Positions 1 through 4,404 of a DNA stretch of 6,913 nucleotides are shown one piece after another. Positions within the stretch are counted from its first letter, which is position 1, and every line of letters begins with the position of its first letter. This DNA is from SIG607 sp045614505 (GTDB lineage: Bacteria > Bacillota > Clostridia > Oscillospirales > Acutalibacteraceae): contig JAZLDA010000005.1 of NCBI GenBank assembly GCA_045614505.1, positions 1-6,913 of the forward strand. The letters run 5' to 3'. A model generated the notes under the pieces. The model was not told where the DNA came from. It was given only the letters and a program-made list of their open reading frames with translations, and searched no databases. Made by a program: the position numbers and the translations under genes.

Positions 1-1
1 G

Positions 2-409
2 TTTGCGGTAAACAATCCGTTATACAATGTGTCAAAGTTTGAACAAGAACTTTACAAGAAATTAAAGGTTCGCACTTGGAAGGATAAAATATGGGAACTT
101 GGTGGCCTTGGTGGATTTAGCAAGAAAAACTTAGCAAACCCCAATAGCCCCGAGTACATAGAAAAGTTTATTGTCGAATGTAACAAGGGTGTTCTGACCC
201 ATAGACTATCTTATCCTATCGGCTTCCTACCGATGCTTTTCATACCAAATATGTGTGCATTGACCATAGCATTTCCCGTTGCGGTGGTTAATCTGTTCTT
301 GAATATCTTACCAACGCTTGCACTTAGATACAATACACCTAAGCTACACGCTATGCTAAAACGCATGAACCGGAACCGCAAAGCTGAGCGGGTAGAGGAA
401 TATAATTAG
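2..409 (+). CDS. CrtO-like membrane acyltransferase, 5' partial
   Basis: The reading frame is open to the left window edge. The GTG at 29 is probably internal, because the preceding codons read FAVNNPLYN and continue naturally into VSKFEQELYKKLKVRTWKDK. The segment aligns by eye with the C-terminal two thirds of glycosyl-4,4'-diaponeurosporenoate acyltransferase (staphylococcal CrtO). Shared blocks are a KF...YKKLKVRTWKDKI block, an EYIEKFIVECNKGVLTH block (CrtO has DEIEKMIIETKRAELIH), two membrane segments, and LRYNTPKL (CrtO has QRYNRPRL) near the C-terminus, followed by a basic tail. CrtO acylates the sugar of a carotenoid at the membrane. Clostridial homologues stand alone, so the substrate here is unknown. 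The QRYNRPRL motif has diverged. No carotenoid gene is visible, and a strong terminator follows within 10 nt. Family assignment is fairly secure; function is not. Confidence 0.75.
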   Translation, partial: FAVNNPLYNVSKFEQELYKKLKVRTWKDKIWELGGLGGFSKKNLANPNSPEYIEKFIVECNKGVLTHRLSYPIGFLPMLFIPNMCALTIAFPVAVVNLFLNILPTLALRYNTPKLHAMLKRMNRNRKAERVEEYN

Positions 410-417
410 CTATCTAT

Positions 418-463
418 AAAAAATCGTCATCTACATCTTTTAGATGTTGCGTGACGATTTTTT
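418..463 (+). terminator. Intrinsic terminator after the CrtO-like gene
   Basis: AAAAAATCGTCA (418-429) pairs with TGACGATTTTTT (452-463). Inside it ACATCT (433-438) pairs with AGATGT (442-447) over a short loop. The A-tract and T-tract make it symmetrical, so it could also stop minus-strand transcription coming from the right. It begins 9 nt after the stop codon at 409. Confidence 0.85.
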
Positions 464-513
464 AATATATTTACCCACAGACATCTTTGCACAATGTGAA
501 AGTGTCATAGTGG

Positions 514-539
514 GTTACACACTTTAAAAGGTGTGTAAC
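514..539. repeat. Perfect 9-bp inverted repeat
   Basis: GTTACACAC (514-522) and GTGTGTAAC (531-539) are perfect complements separated by 8 AT-rich bases. No T-tract follows on the plus strand; an A6 run lies at 540-545. It is therefore not a terminator for plus-strand transcripts. It could be a protein-binding palindrome, an RNA hairpin or the end of a decayed element. Confidence 0.6.
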
Positions 540-547
540 AAAAAACA

Positions 548-566
548 GTATAGCCAATAGCTATAC
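548..566. repeat. 7-bp inverted repeat
   Basis: GTATAGC (548-554) and GCTATAC (560-566) pair around a 5-nt loop, only 8 nt after the preceding inverted repeat. Nothing else identifies its role. Confidence 0.5.
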
Positions 567-602
567 CGCTAAATGCATATCAATTATTCAGTTTAGATAC
601 AA

Positions 603-662
603 GAGTCCCCGCTTGGGGCCCCTTCCTTACGGAGGGTGCCCCAACAGGCACTTGCTTTTTTT
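603..662 (+). promoter_or_regulatory. Overlapping GC-rich hairpins with T7 tract
   Basis: TTGGGGCCCCTTCC (613-626) pairs with GGAGGGTGCCCCAA (631-644) across a TTAC loop, with one mismatch and one G-T wobble. A weaker outer stem pairs AGT (604-606) with ACT (650-652). A second hairpin, GTGCC (636-640) with GGCAC (647-651), reuses the right arm of the first and is followed four bases later by seven T residues (656-662). The two stems cannot both form. This geometry resembles an attenuator, or a weak terminator inside a repeat element. No plus-strand gene follows for it to control. Confidence 0.4.
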
Positions 663-696
663 AGGGAAAAGGGATTAGGTAAAGGGGAATAGCACT

Positions 697-728
697 GCCT
701 CACCAAATCGGTGAGGCGTTATTTTTTT
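697..728 (+). terminator. Strong intrinsic terminator without an upstream gene
   Basis: GCCTCACC (697-704) pairs perfectly with GGTGAGGC (710-717) over the loop AAATC. GTTA and a run of seven T residues (722-728) follow. It is plus-oriented and nearly 300 nt beyond the last plus-strand gene, which already has its own terminator. It probably ends a small RNA or travels with the repeat sequence that starts just downstream. Confidence 0.8.
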
Positions 729-747
729 ACGACCGCTTCGCGTTCTA

Positions 748-795
748 CACCTCATCAGTCAACTTCGTGACAGCTTCACCTCAAGGAGAAGCCTT
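748..795. repeat. Dispersed Clostridia intergenic repeat
   Basis: The sequence from CACCTCATCAGTCA to GGAGAAGCCTT matches, from memory, a widespread intergenic repeat of gut Clostridia, usually seen in the other orientation as AAGGCTTCCCC... followed by ...GACTGATGAGGTG. It contains GTCA (758-761) with TGAC (768-771), and GCTTC (773-777) with GAAGC (788-792) enclosing CCT and AGG. No protein is encoded. It is probably a non-autonomous mobile or REP-type element. Confidence 0.6.
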
Positions 796-805
796 AACTT
801 GTCAA

Positions 806-826
806 GACAGAGAACCGTCCCCTGTC
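806..826 (+). repeat. REP-like repeat copy 1
   Basis: The core AGAACCGTCCCC is flanked by the perfect short arms GACAG (806-810) and CTGTC (822-826), so it can form a small hairpin. It is the first of ten copies of the ACCGTCCCC core in this window (814-822). Confidence 0.85.
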
Positions 827-889
827 CTACCGTAAACTACCGAGGACTGAATATTTTTGCTAAGCACCGAAAGGGTGAAGCCTTATATA

Positions 890-923
890 GGAGACAAGAG
901 AGATTTTCCCTTGTCTCCCTTTT
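890..923 (+). terminator. Hairpin with weak T-tract, possible terminator
   Basis: GGAGACAAG (890-898) pairs perfectly with CTTGTCTCC (910-918) across an 11-nt loop, followed by C and four T residues. The short T-tract and the lack of a plus-strand gene make true terminator function doubtful. A smaller hairpin, CACC (865-868) with GGTG (874-877), lies just before it. Confidence 0.4.
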
Positions 924-934
924 AGCATTTAATC

Positions 935-1012
935 AACACAGAAGAACCGTCCCCTTGTGTTTCTGTTTCGAAGAACCGTCCCCTTGTGTTTCTTGTGTCA
1001 CCCCTGTGTCAT
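935..1012 (+). repeat. REP-like repeat copies 2 and 3 plus a decayed copy
   Basis: A 24-bp sequence containing GAAGAACCGTCCCC occurs identically at 941-964 and 970-993, a period of 29 bp. The first copy has the arms AACACA (935-940) and TGTGTT (956-961). Between 994 and 1012 the phrase TTGTGTCACCCCTGTGTCA looks like a degenerate third unit. The cores are at 946-954 and 975-983. Confidence 0.85.
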
Positions 1013-1027
1013 ACATTTGGTTTCACG

Positions 1028-1045
1028 CTAACCGTCCCCTGTGTT
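1028..1045 (+). repeat. REP-like repeat copy 4, overlapping a gene end
   Basis: The core is at 1031-1039, in the sequence TAACCGTCCCCTGTGTTA. The copy lies inside the 3' end of the minus-strand gene at 1028-1705 and encodes its last five residues (NTGDG) and its TAG stop. Confidence 0.85.
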
Positions 1046-1705
1046 ATCCCCGGATTTCAATTTCTCATATTGTCTATTTAAATTATTTAGGGAATAAATT
1101 GTACAAATGAAAAGCACAACAAAAATCAATAATGAAAACAGCAATGTAGTTAAACTTCTTTTAATAATCGCAATTAAAGATAGAACCGCCAAAATCACAA
1201 AAACAGCAGCACAATATTGCTTAACAAACTTTATTCTTTCGTTGTAAACTTCCGTCAATTCATCGTCAGATATAGATAATTCTCTATTTGCTTTTAAAAC
1301 GCGGTCCCGTTCTCTGATTAAAAACCGTGGTGCTAAATCATTTTCCTCTTGTATACATTTTATGTGTAGCCTAAAATCATCCCTTTTCAATCCTAATTCA
1401 ATGGTTTCTGTACACTCTCGTAAGCATTCAAGCGGTTCAGCACAAGCAAATAATATTAAAGCAAAGCTGAGCAAATATGCTAATGTTTTTTTGAAGAAGC
1501 TGACTTTTTCACATGTCGCCATTTTGCAATATTTTCTTTTTAGTGTTATTTTAGCATTTGCGTCTTCAAGATAAATGATATTAGCATAAGCAGGGGTTAC
1601 AGCATTTAGCCGAACAAGTAAATTGTCGTTAATATACACTAATATGTCCGAATCACTGTTGGCAATGGAATCGTCTATACAAATATCCAAAAACAATTCT
1701 ACCAT
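1028..1705 (-). CDS. Unrecognised three-helix membrane protein
   Basis: I do not recognise a family. The 225-residue product starts with about 60 residues rich in predicted strands (ILVYINDNLLVRLNAV, NIIYLEDANAKITLKR) and no signal peptide. A membrane helix follows at about 74-90. A charged, probably helical stretch lies at 91-163, and a tight pair of membrane helices at about 164-181 and 185-205. Nine cysteines are scattered, three of them clustered at 88, 94 and 98. The ATG follows GGGTGG at 8 nt, a modest ribosome site, and overlaps the stop of the small frame upstream (ATGGTAG), so the two would be translationally coupled. The last residues NTGDG and the stop come from a REP-like repeat, so the original C-terminus may be lost. 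The low GC and lack of homology suggest an accessory gene. An immunity-type membrane protein is one speculative possibility. Confidence 0.6.
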   Translation of the reverse strand: MVELFLDICIDDSIANSDSDILVYINDNLLVRLNAVTPAYANIIYLEDANAKITLKRKYCKMATCEKVSFFKKTLAYLLSFALILFACAEPLECLRECTETIELGLKRDDFRLHIKCIQEENDLAPRFLIRERDRVLKANRELSISDDELTEVYNERIKFVKQYCAAVFVILAVLSLIAIIKRSLTTLLFSLLIFVVLFICTIYSLNNLNRQYEKLKSGDNTGDG

Positions 1706-1830
1706 AATTTAATCCACCCATTTAATCTTTTGTCAGAATAATAATCCCAAAGTCCTCCAATTATTCCTCCTAAGGATAAATAAACCGTTATATTTTTTGC
1801 AATAGCATTTAAAAATGCATTTGAAGTTAT
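1699..1830 (-). pseudogene. Orphan C-terminal coding fragment cut at tandem repeats
   Basis: Reading minus, the frame gives ITSNAFLNAIAKNITVYL, then SLGGIIGGLWDYYSDKR, then LNGWIKLW and a TAG stop at 1699-1701. The composition is protein-like, with a glycine-rich hydrophobic stretch followed by an aromatic, charged tail. No ATG, GTG or TTG lies within it. Going 5', the frame passes directly into three 22-bp repeats, where the codons become VPSRRTVPCVP-type nonsense until a TAG at 1894-1896. I read it as the 3' end of a gene whose front was replaced by repeats. It overlaps the start of the next gene by 7 nt, as in a coupled pair. The family is unknown. Confidence 0.45.
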
Positions 1831-1896
1831 CGGGACACAGGGGACGGTTCTACGGGACACAGGGGACGGTTCTACGGGACACAGGGGACGGTTCTA
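1831..1896 (-). repeat. Three perfect 22-bp tandem REP-like units, copies 5-7
   Basis: Units at 1831-1852, 1853-1874 and 1875-1896 are identical and each contains ACAGGGGACGGTTCTA preceded by CGGGAC. The cores GGGGACGGT lie at 1840-1848, 1862-1870 and 1884-1892. Perfect identity points to recent tandem duplication. Orientation is opposite to copies 1-4. Confidence 0.95.
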
Positions 1897-1921
1897 TGTG
1901 TTCTCCGCTTAGATTTTCATC

Positions 1922-1946
1922 AACACAAGGAACCGTCCCCTGTGTT
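1922..1946 (+). repeat. REP-like repeat copy 8 with matching arms
   Basis: AACACA (1922-1927) and TGTGTT (1941-1946) are perfect complements flanking AGGAACCGTCCCC, so the unit can fold as a hairpin. It lies between the tandem array and the 3' end of the gene at 2004-2591. Confidence 0.85.
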
Positions 1947-1982
1947 ATTTAAGCCAATTCTGCTCCTATTGCCCCGGCTTGA

Positions 1983-1996
1983 GGAACCGTCCCCTA
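1983..1996 (+). repeat. REP-like repeat copy 9, partial
   Basis: GGAACCGTCCCCTA carries the core (1986-1994) but neither arm is complementary. It lies 8 nt beyond the stop of the minus-strand gene at 2004-2591. A further degraded form, CATCCCCTGTCTTATG (2012-2027), lies inside that gene's end. Confidence 0.75.
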
Positions 1997-2003
1997 TCCT
2001 CGC

Positions 2004-2591
2004 TTATTTGTCATCCCCTGTCTTATGACTATCTAATTTCGTAGACAATTCTTCAAATGCTATTCTTACAGACTGATTATTTAAATTAAATTCAGAACTA
2101 TCTATACAGCTTTTCACTTTAGAGCCGTCAATTAAGTATTTACTGTACAAAAGAAGTACTGTACCCTCCGTGTATTTTTCATCCGGTGCCATTGACTTAC
2201 ATTCATTAAGGAAATCTGTATAGGCTCCACCGGTGATATATGACAGCATAAGAATATAAATTCTGTTTCGCATATCGTCGTCGACATAGTTCACATCATT
2301 TAAGTGACGAAAAAATTCTTCTTTTTGTCCCCTTGCTAAGGATAGCGCCGCAAGTATACAACTAAACAAATTGTATATATTCTTGTTGGTATGAAACTTG
2401 TGTTGATGTTTTATGCCTATACATTTTTTAACAAGTTTGTCGTCAGTGCTGCCACCAACGAAAGATTTCAGTGCGCTTTTTATTCTGACAAACGAAATGA
2501 TAGTGATTATTATGTATACGGCTACTATTTGCAATACCGCCGCAATCCAATGTATTTCTACCTTTGTTCCATTACTAATAAATTCGAACAT
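2004..2591 (-). CDS. Unrecognised single-pass membrane protein with helical domain
   Basis: I do not recognise a family. The 195-residue product has a short N-terminus, one membrane helix at about 15-35 (IAAVLQIVAVYIIITIISFV) followed by basic residues (RIKSALK), and a soluble, probably cytoplasmic domain. Residues 68-150 look like paired helices of TPR type (IYNLFSCILAALSLARGQ, then EEFFRHLNDV), but no clean repeat consensus is visible. The start is well supported: GGGGAGG lies 5 nt before the ATG. A small frame (2610-2786) ends 18 nt upstream. The final residues HKTGDDK are encoded by ACAGGGGATGACAAATAA, which resembles a decayed REP-like repeat, so the native C-terminus may be altered. A membrane-anchored scaffold or an immunity protein would fit, but neither is shown. 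Confidence 0.65.
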   Translation of the reverse strand: MFEFISNGTKVEIHWIAAVLQIVAVYIIITIISFVRIKSALKSFVGGSTDDKLVKKCIGIKHQHKFHTNKNIYNLFSCILAALSLARGQKEEFFRHLNDVNYVDDDMRNRIYILMLSYITGGAYTDFLNECKSMAPDEKYTEGTVLLLYSKYLIDGSKVKSCIDSSEFNLNNQSVRIAFEELSTKLDSHKTGDDK

Positions 2592-2609
2592 TATTTCCTC
2601 CCCAATTTT

Positions 2610-2786
2610 TTATGCATAACATCTATAAACAATATATCCTATATTAGGCAATAACTGCGGTGCATAATATGCAACTAGCAAAGTGCCAGCAATTTCTGCT
2701 GCATTTATAGAAAATCTGTCGTAAACATAACCGTTGCCGACATTGGGAACACAGGGGACGGTTCTCTGTCCGTGAGGCGGTTTCAT
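2610..2786 (-). pseudogene. 58-residue chimeric frame, likely truncated gene remnant
   Basis: The ATG at 2784-2786 begins one base after the azlD stop. The first residues, MKPPHGQRTVPCVP, are encoded by REP-like repeat sequence and look like nonsense. From about residue 15 the frame reads like real protein: NVGNGYVYDRFSINAAEIAG, then TLLVAYYAPQLLPNIGYIV, then YRCYA and a stop. The switch coincides with the edge of the repeat near 2745. This suggests the 3' end of a gene whose front was lost, now fused by chance to an in-frame start. I see no good ribosome site at the ATG. The hydrophobic stretch could be membrane-inserting. It precedes a membrane-protein gene exactly as the fragment at 1699-1830 does. 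Confidence 0.45.
2748..2771 (-). repeat. REP-like repeat copy 10
   Basis: AACACAGGGGACGGTTCT, followed by CTGTCC, has the core at 2754-2762. It lies 17 nt past the azlD stop and marks the border between the pncB-azlD operon and the AT-rich accessory block. ACAG and CTGT arms can pair around the core. I see no separate terminator for the operon here. Confidence 0.85.
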
Positions 2787-2787
2787 T

Positions 2788-3096
2788 TTATATTATTTTT
2801 AGCAAAACTGCTGTAATCAGCGCCGCACCTGCCGCGCAAAGGGCTACCACAATAAGAGGTTTTTTGAAGTACGCCAGAATAAGCGCTGTGACAGTCCCCA
2901 CTGCGGCGGTTATGAAGTCTCCGGTGGAATAAAAAATTGACGGAAAGGTCATAGCCGACAGAACTGCATAAGGAACATAATAAAGAAAACTTCTGAAAAA
3001 GCGGGATTTGATTTTCTTCCTCATTAAAGTAAAGGGAAGCATTCTGATAAGGTAAGTTACCCCTGCCATTACCACCATATAAATTGCAAGACTCAT
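2788..3096 (-). CDS. azlD: AzlD, small subunit of branched-chain amino acid exporter
   Basis: The 102-residue product is all membrane helices, with the family hallmarks TYLIRMLPF near residues 14-22 and YVPYAVLSAMTFPSI near 40-54. AzlD pairs with AzlC in the cytoplasmic membrane to export branched-chain amino acids or analogues. The ATG overlaps the azlC stop as ATGA, so the two are translationally coupled and made together. AAAGGAGG inside the end of azlC, 10 nt before the ATG, provides a ribosome site. Length is normal for the family. It is the last gene of the operon; a REP-like repeat lies just beyond. Confidence 0.9.
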   Translation of the reverse strand: MSLAIYMVVMAGVTYLIRMLPFTLMRKKIKSRFFRSFLYYVPYAVLSAMTFPSIFYSTGDFITAAVGTVTALILAYFKKPLIVVALCAAGAALITAVLLKII

Positions 3097-3791
3097 TTTT
3101 CTTCTTCCTCCTTTAACGGGAAGATAAGAGCCGCAATAACCGAGGCGACAACGGCGCAGATTATTATTGAAAAGCCTGCGGAAATAAAGGGAAAGAGATA
3201 CCTGAAAATGACACTGAGTGCAACAGAGATGCCCACTGCAAGGAGCATCTTTTTATTTTCCTTAACTGCAGGAACGACTATGGCAATAAACATAGCATAA
3301 AGCATTATACCCAGAGCACCCGTCAGTATAGCAGGCAGTAATGTTCCCGCAACAGCGCCGAGAAAAGTCCCACCCGTCCAGCCTAAAAATGATATTAATA
3401 TCATTCCAATCATATAAACGGGCGTTACCTTGCCGATTTGCGAATATGCCATTGCAAAAATCTCATCGGTTATACCGAAAGAGGTGACCATTCGCGCAGG
3501 AACGGAGTAGGCGCTGTCCAGCCTTTGAGACAGAGAAATACCCATAAGAGCATATCTGAGATTTATTATGAACTGAGTAAGCGCCATTTCTATGTATCCG
3601 CCGGCAGAGGCTATTATTTCGATACCTGCCGCCTGCCCTGCAGAAGTAAGATTGGTTGCCGAAATAAGGGTAGCTTCCAGAACTGAGAGTCCGCTTGCAA
3701 CTGCCGAAATACCGAAACCAAAGGACACCGAAAGATATCCAAGGCATATAGGCAGTCCGTGGAGAAGCCCTTTTTTAAAGGATAATTTCAA
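3093..3791 (-). CDS. azlC: AzlC, large subunit of branched-chain amino acid exporter
   Basis: This is a 232-residue multi-pass permease of the AzlC family. The opening FKKGLLHGLPICLGYLSVSF is typical of the family, followed by a conserved NLRYALMGISLS stretch and TSFGITDEIFAMA with its TDE motif. With AzlD it forms the exporter that in Bacillus subtilis confers 4-azaleucine resistance. The start is TTG at 3789-3791; no ATG or GTG in frame gives a better N-terminus, and the TTG gives exactly the family's N-terminus. The ribosome site AAAGGA (3803-3808) lies 11 nt upstream and touches the stop codon of the lipoprotein gene, so translation is probably coupled. The rare start and long spacing may lower expression. 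Confidence 0.93.
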   Translation of the reverse strand: MKLSFKKGLLHGLPICLGYLSVSFGFGISAVASGLSVLEATLISATNLTSAGQAAGIEIIASAGGYIEMALTQFIINLRYALMGISLSQRLDSAYSVPARMVTSFGITDEIFAMAYSQIGKVTPVYMIGMILISFLGWTGGTFLGAVAGTLLPAILTGALGIMLYAMFIAIVVPAVKENKKMLLAVGISVALSVIFRYLFPFISAGFSIIICAVVASVIAALIFPLKEEEEK

Positions 3792-3808
3792 GGAGAACTA
3801 CATCCTTT

Positions 3809-4393
3809 CTAAACAGCCCAATTATCTTTATTGTAGATAACACCTGCAATGAGGACATCATTTTCAAAATAGAAAACAAGGACCTTGTTTTCGTATGTGC
3901 ATGTCAGCTTTTTGCAGTTTTCAAGACTAAATGGCATAAAGAAGAATTCTTCTTCAACAGCAATGTCCGAAACGGGAGAAAGTTCTTCCAGTTCAAGGGC
4001 GGATTTTACTTCATATTCACCGCTCTGTCCAACGGAGAACCCATAAATATCGGTAAAGCCTACAATACAGGAAATGCCCTTTTCTTCGTTGCCTACGTTG
4101 TAATAATAATAAAAGTCGGGAGCATTGTAATAATTATAATTCGAGCCCTCAATCAGGACTATTTCGTCGGCATGTCCGTCTCCTGTGTGTTCCTCTGAAG
4201 ACTGTGCTTTAACAACCTTTTCAATATCTTCAATAGGTGTGCCCAGAGAAAACTGCGCTTCCTTTATCTGACCGACAGAAATAAAATACTGAATATCCAC
4301 ACTGTAGCCTTCTCCGTCCTTGTCCCTTCCTTTACAGCCTGCAAAGGACAGAACTAAAGCAAAAATCAGACATAAAGCAATAACTCGTTTCAT
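3809..4393 (-). CDS. Small unrecognised lipoprotein in the pncB-azlCD operon
   Basis: The 194-residue product begins with a lipoprotein signal: MKR, a hydrophobic core, then LSFAGC with the lipid-modified cysteine at residue 20. The F at -3 is a slightly unusual lipobox residue. A charged linker follows (KGRDKDGEG), then a domain rich in acidic and aromatic residues, including NYNYYNAPDFYYYYNVGNE near 84-102 and a repeated pattern of short strands. It should be anchored on the outer face of the membrane. I know no family for it. AAGGAG lies 7 nt before the ATG and only 11 nt separate it from pncB; azlC follows after 17 nt. It is therefore firmly part of the operon. A role in sensing or binding something at the cell surface is possible but unproven. 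Confidence 0.8.
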   Translation of the reverse strand: MKRVIALCLIFALVLSFAGCKGRDKDGEGYSVDIQYFISVGQIKEAQFSLGTPIEDIEKVVKAQSSEEHTGDGHADEIVLIEGSNYNYYNAPDFYYYYNVGNEEKGISCIVGFTDIYGFSVGQSGEYEVKSALELEELSPVSDIAVEEEFFFMPFSLENCKKLTCTYENKVLVFYFENDVLIAGVIYNKDNWAV

Positions 4394-4404
4394 ATTTTTT
4401 CTCC

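Larger units (their letters stand above)
480..728 (+). ncRNA. Candidate structured RNA ending at a strong terminator
   Basis: Between the terminator at 418-463 and the one at 697-728 lie three further hairpins (514-539, 548-566, 603-655) and no open frame. An isolated, well-formed terminator with no gene in front of it suggests either a short untranslated transcript or a repeat element that carries a terminator. I do not recognise an RNA family and see no consensus promoter, so the 5' end given is only approximate. A composite of inserted repeats is an equally good reading. Confidence 0.22.
464..1027. other. Structured gene-free spacer
   Basis: I find no credible gene on either strand. The plus-strand frame at 799-1110 is an accident that runs through GC-rich repeats, has no ribosome site and shows no domain. 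The stretch instead holds a series of hairpins, one strong intrinsic terminator, a dispersed repeat and three copies of the ACCGTCCCC repeat (listed separately). This density of inverted repeats is typical of an intergenic sink for small mobile repeats, but an untranslated RNA ending at 728 is possible. Confidence 0.7.

Noticed and set aside
514..539. Terminal inverted repeat of an insertion sequence
   Set aside because: No partner inverted repeat, transposase remnant or target duplication could be found within the window.
799..1110. Plus-strand open frame of 103 codons
   Set aside because: It runs through three GC-rich repeats, has no ribosome site, and its translation is rich in repeat-derived RTVPCP-type residues. 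It also overlaps the end of a better minus-strand gene.
2391..2654. Two overlapping plus-strand frames opposite the gene at 2004-2591
   Set aside because: The minus-strand gene has a strong ribosome site and a sensible membrane topology; the plus frames have neither.
806..2771. CRISPR array
   Set aside because: The repeated units are irregularly spaced, occur in both orientations and the tandem copies have no spacers. No cas gene is present.
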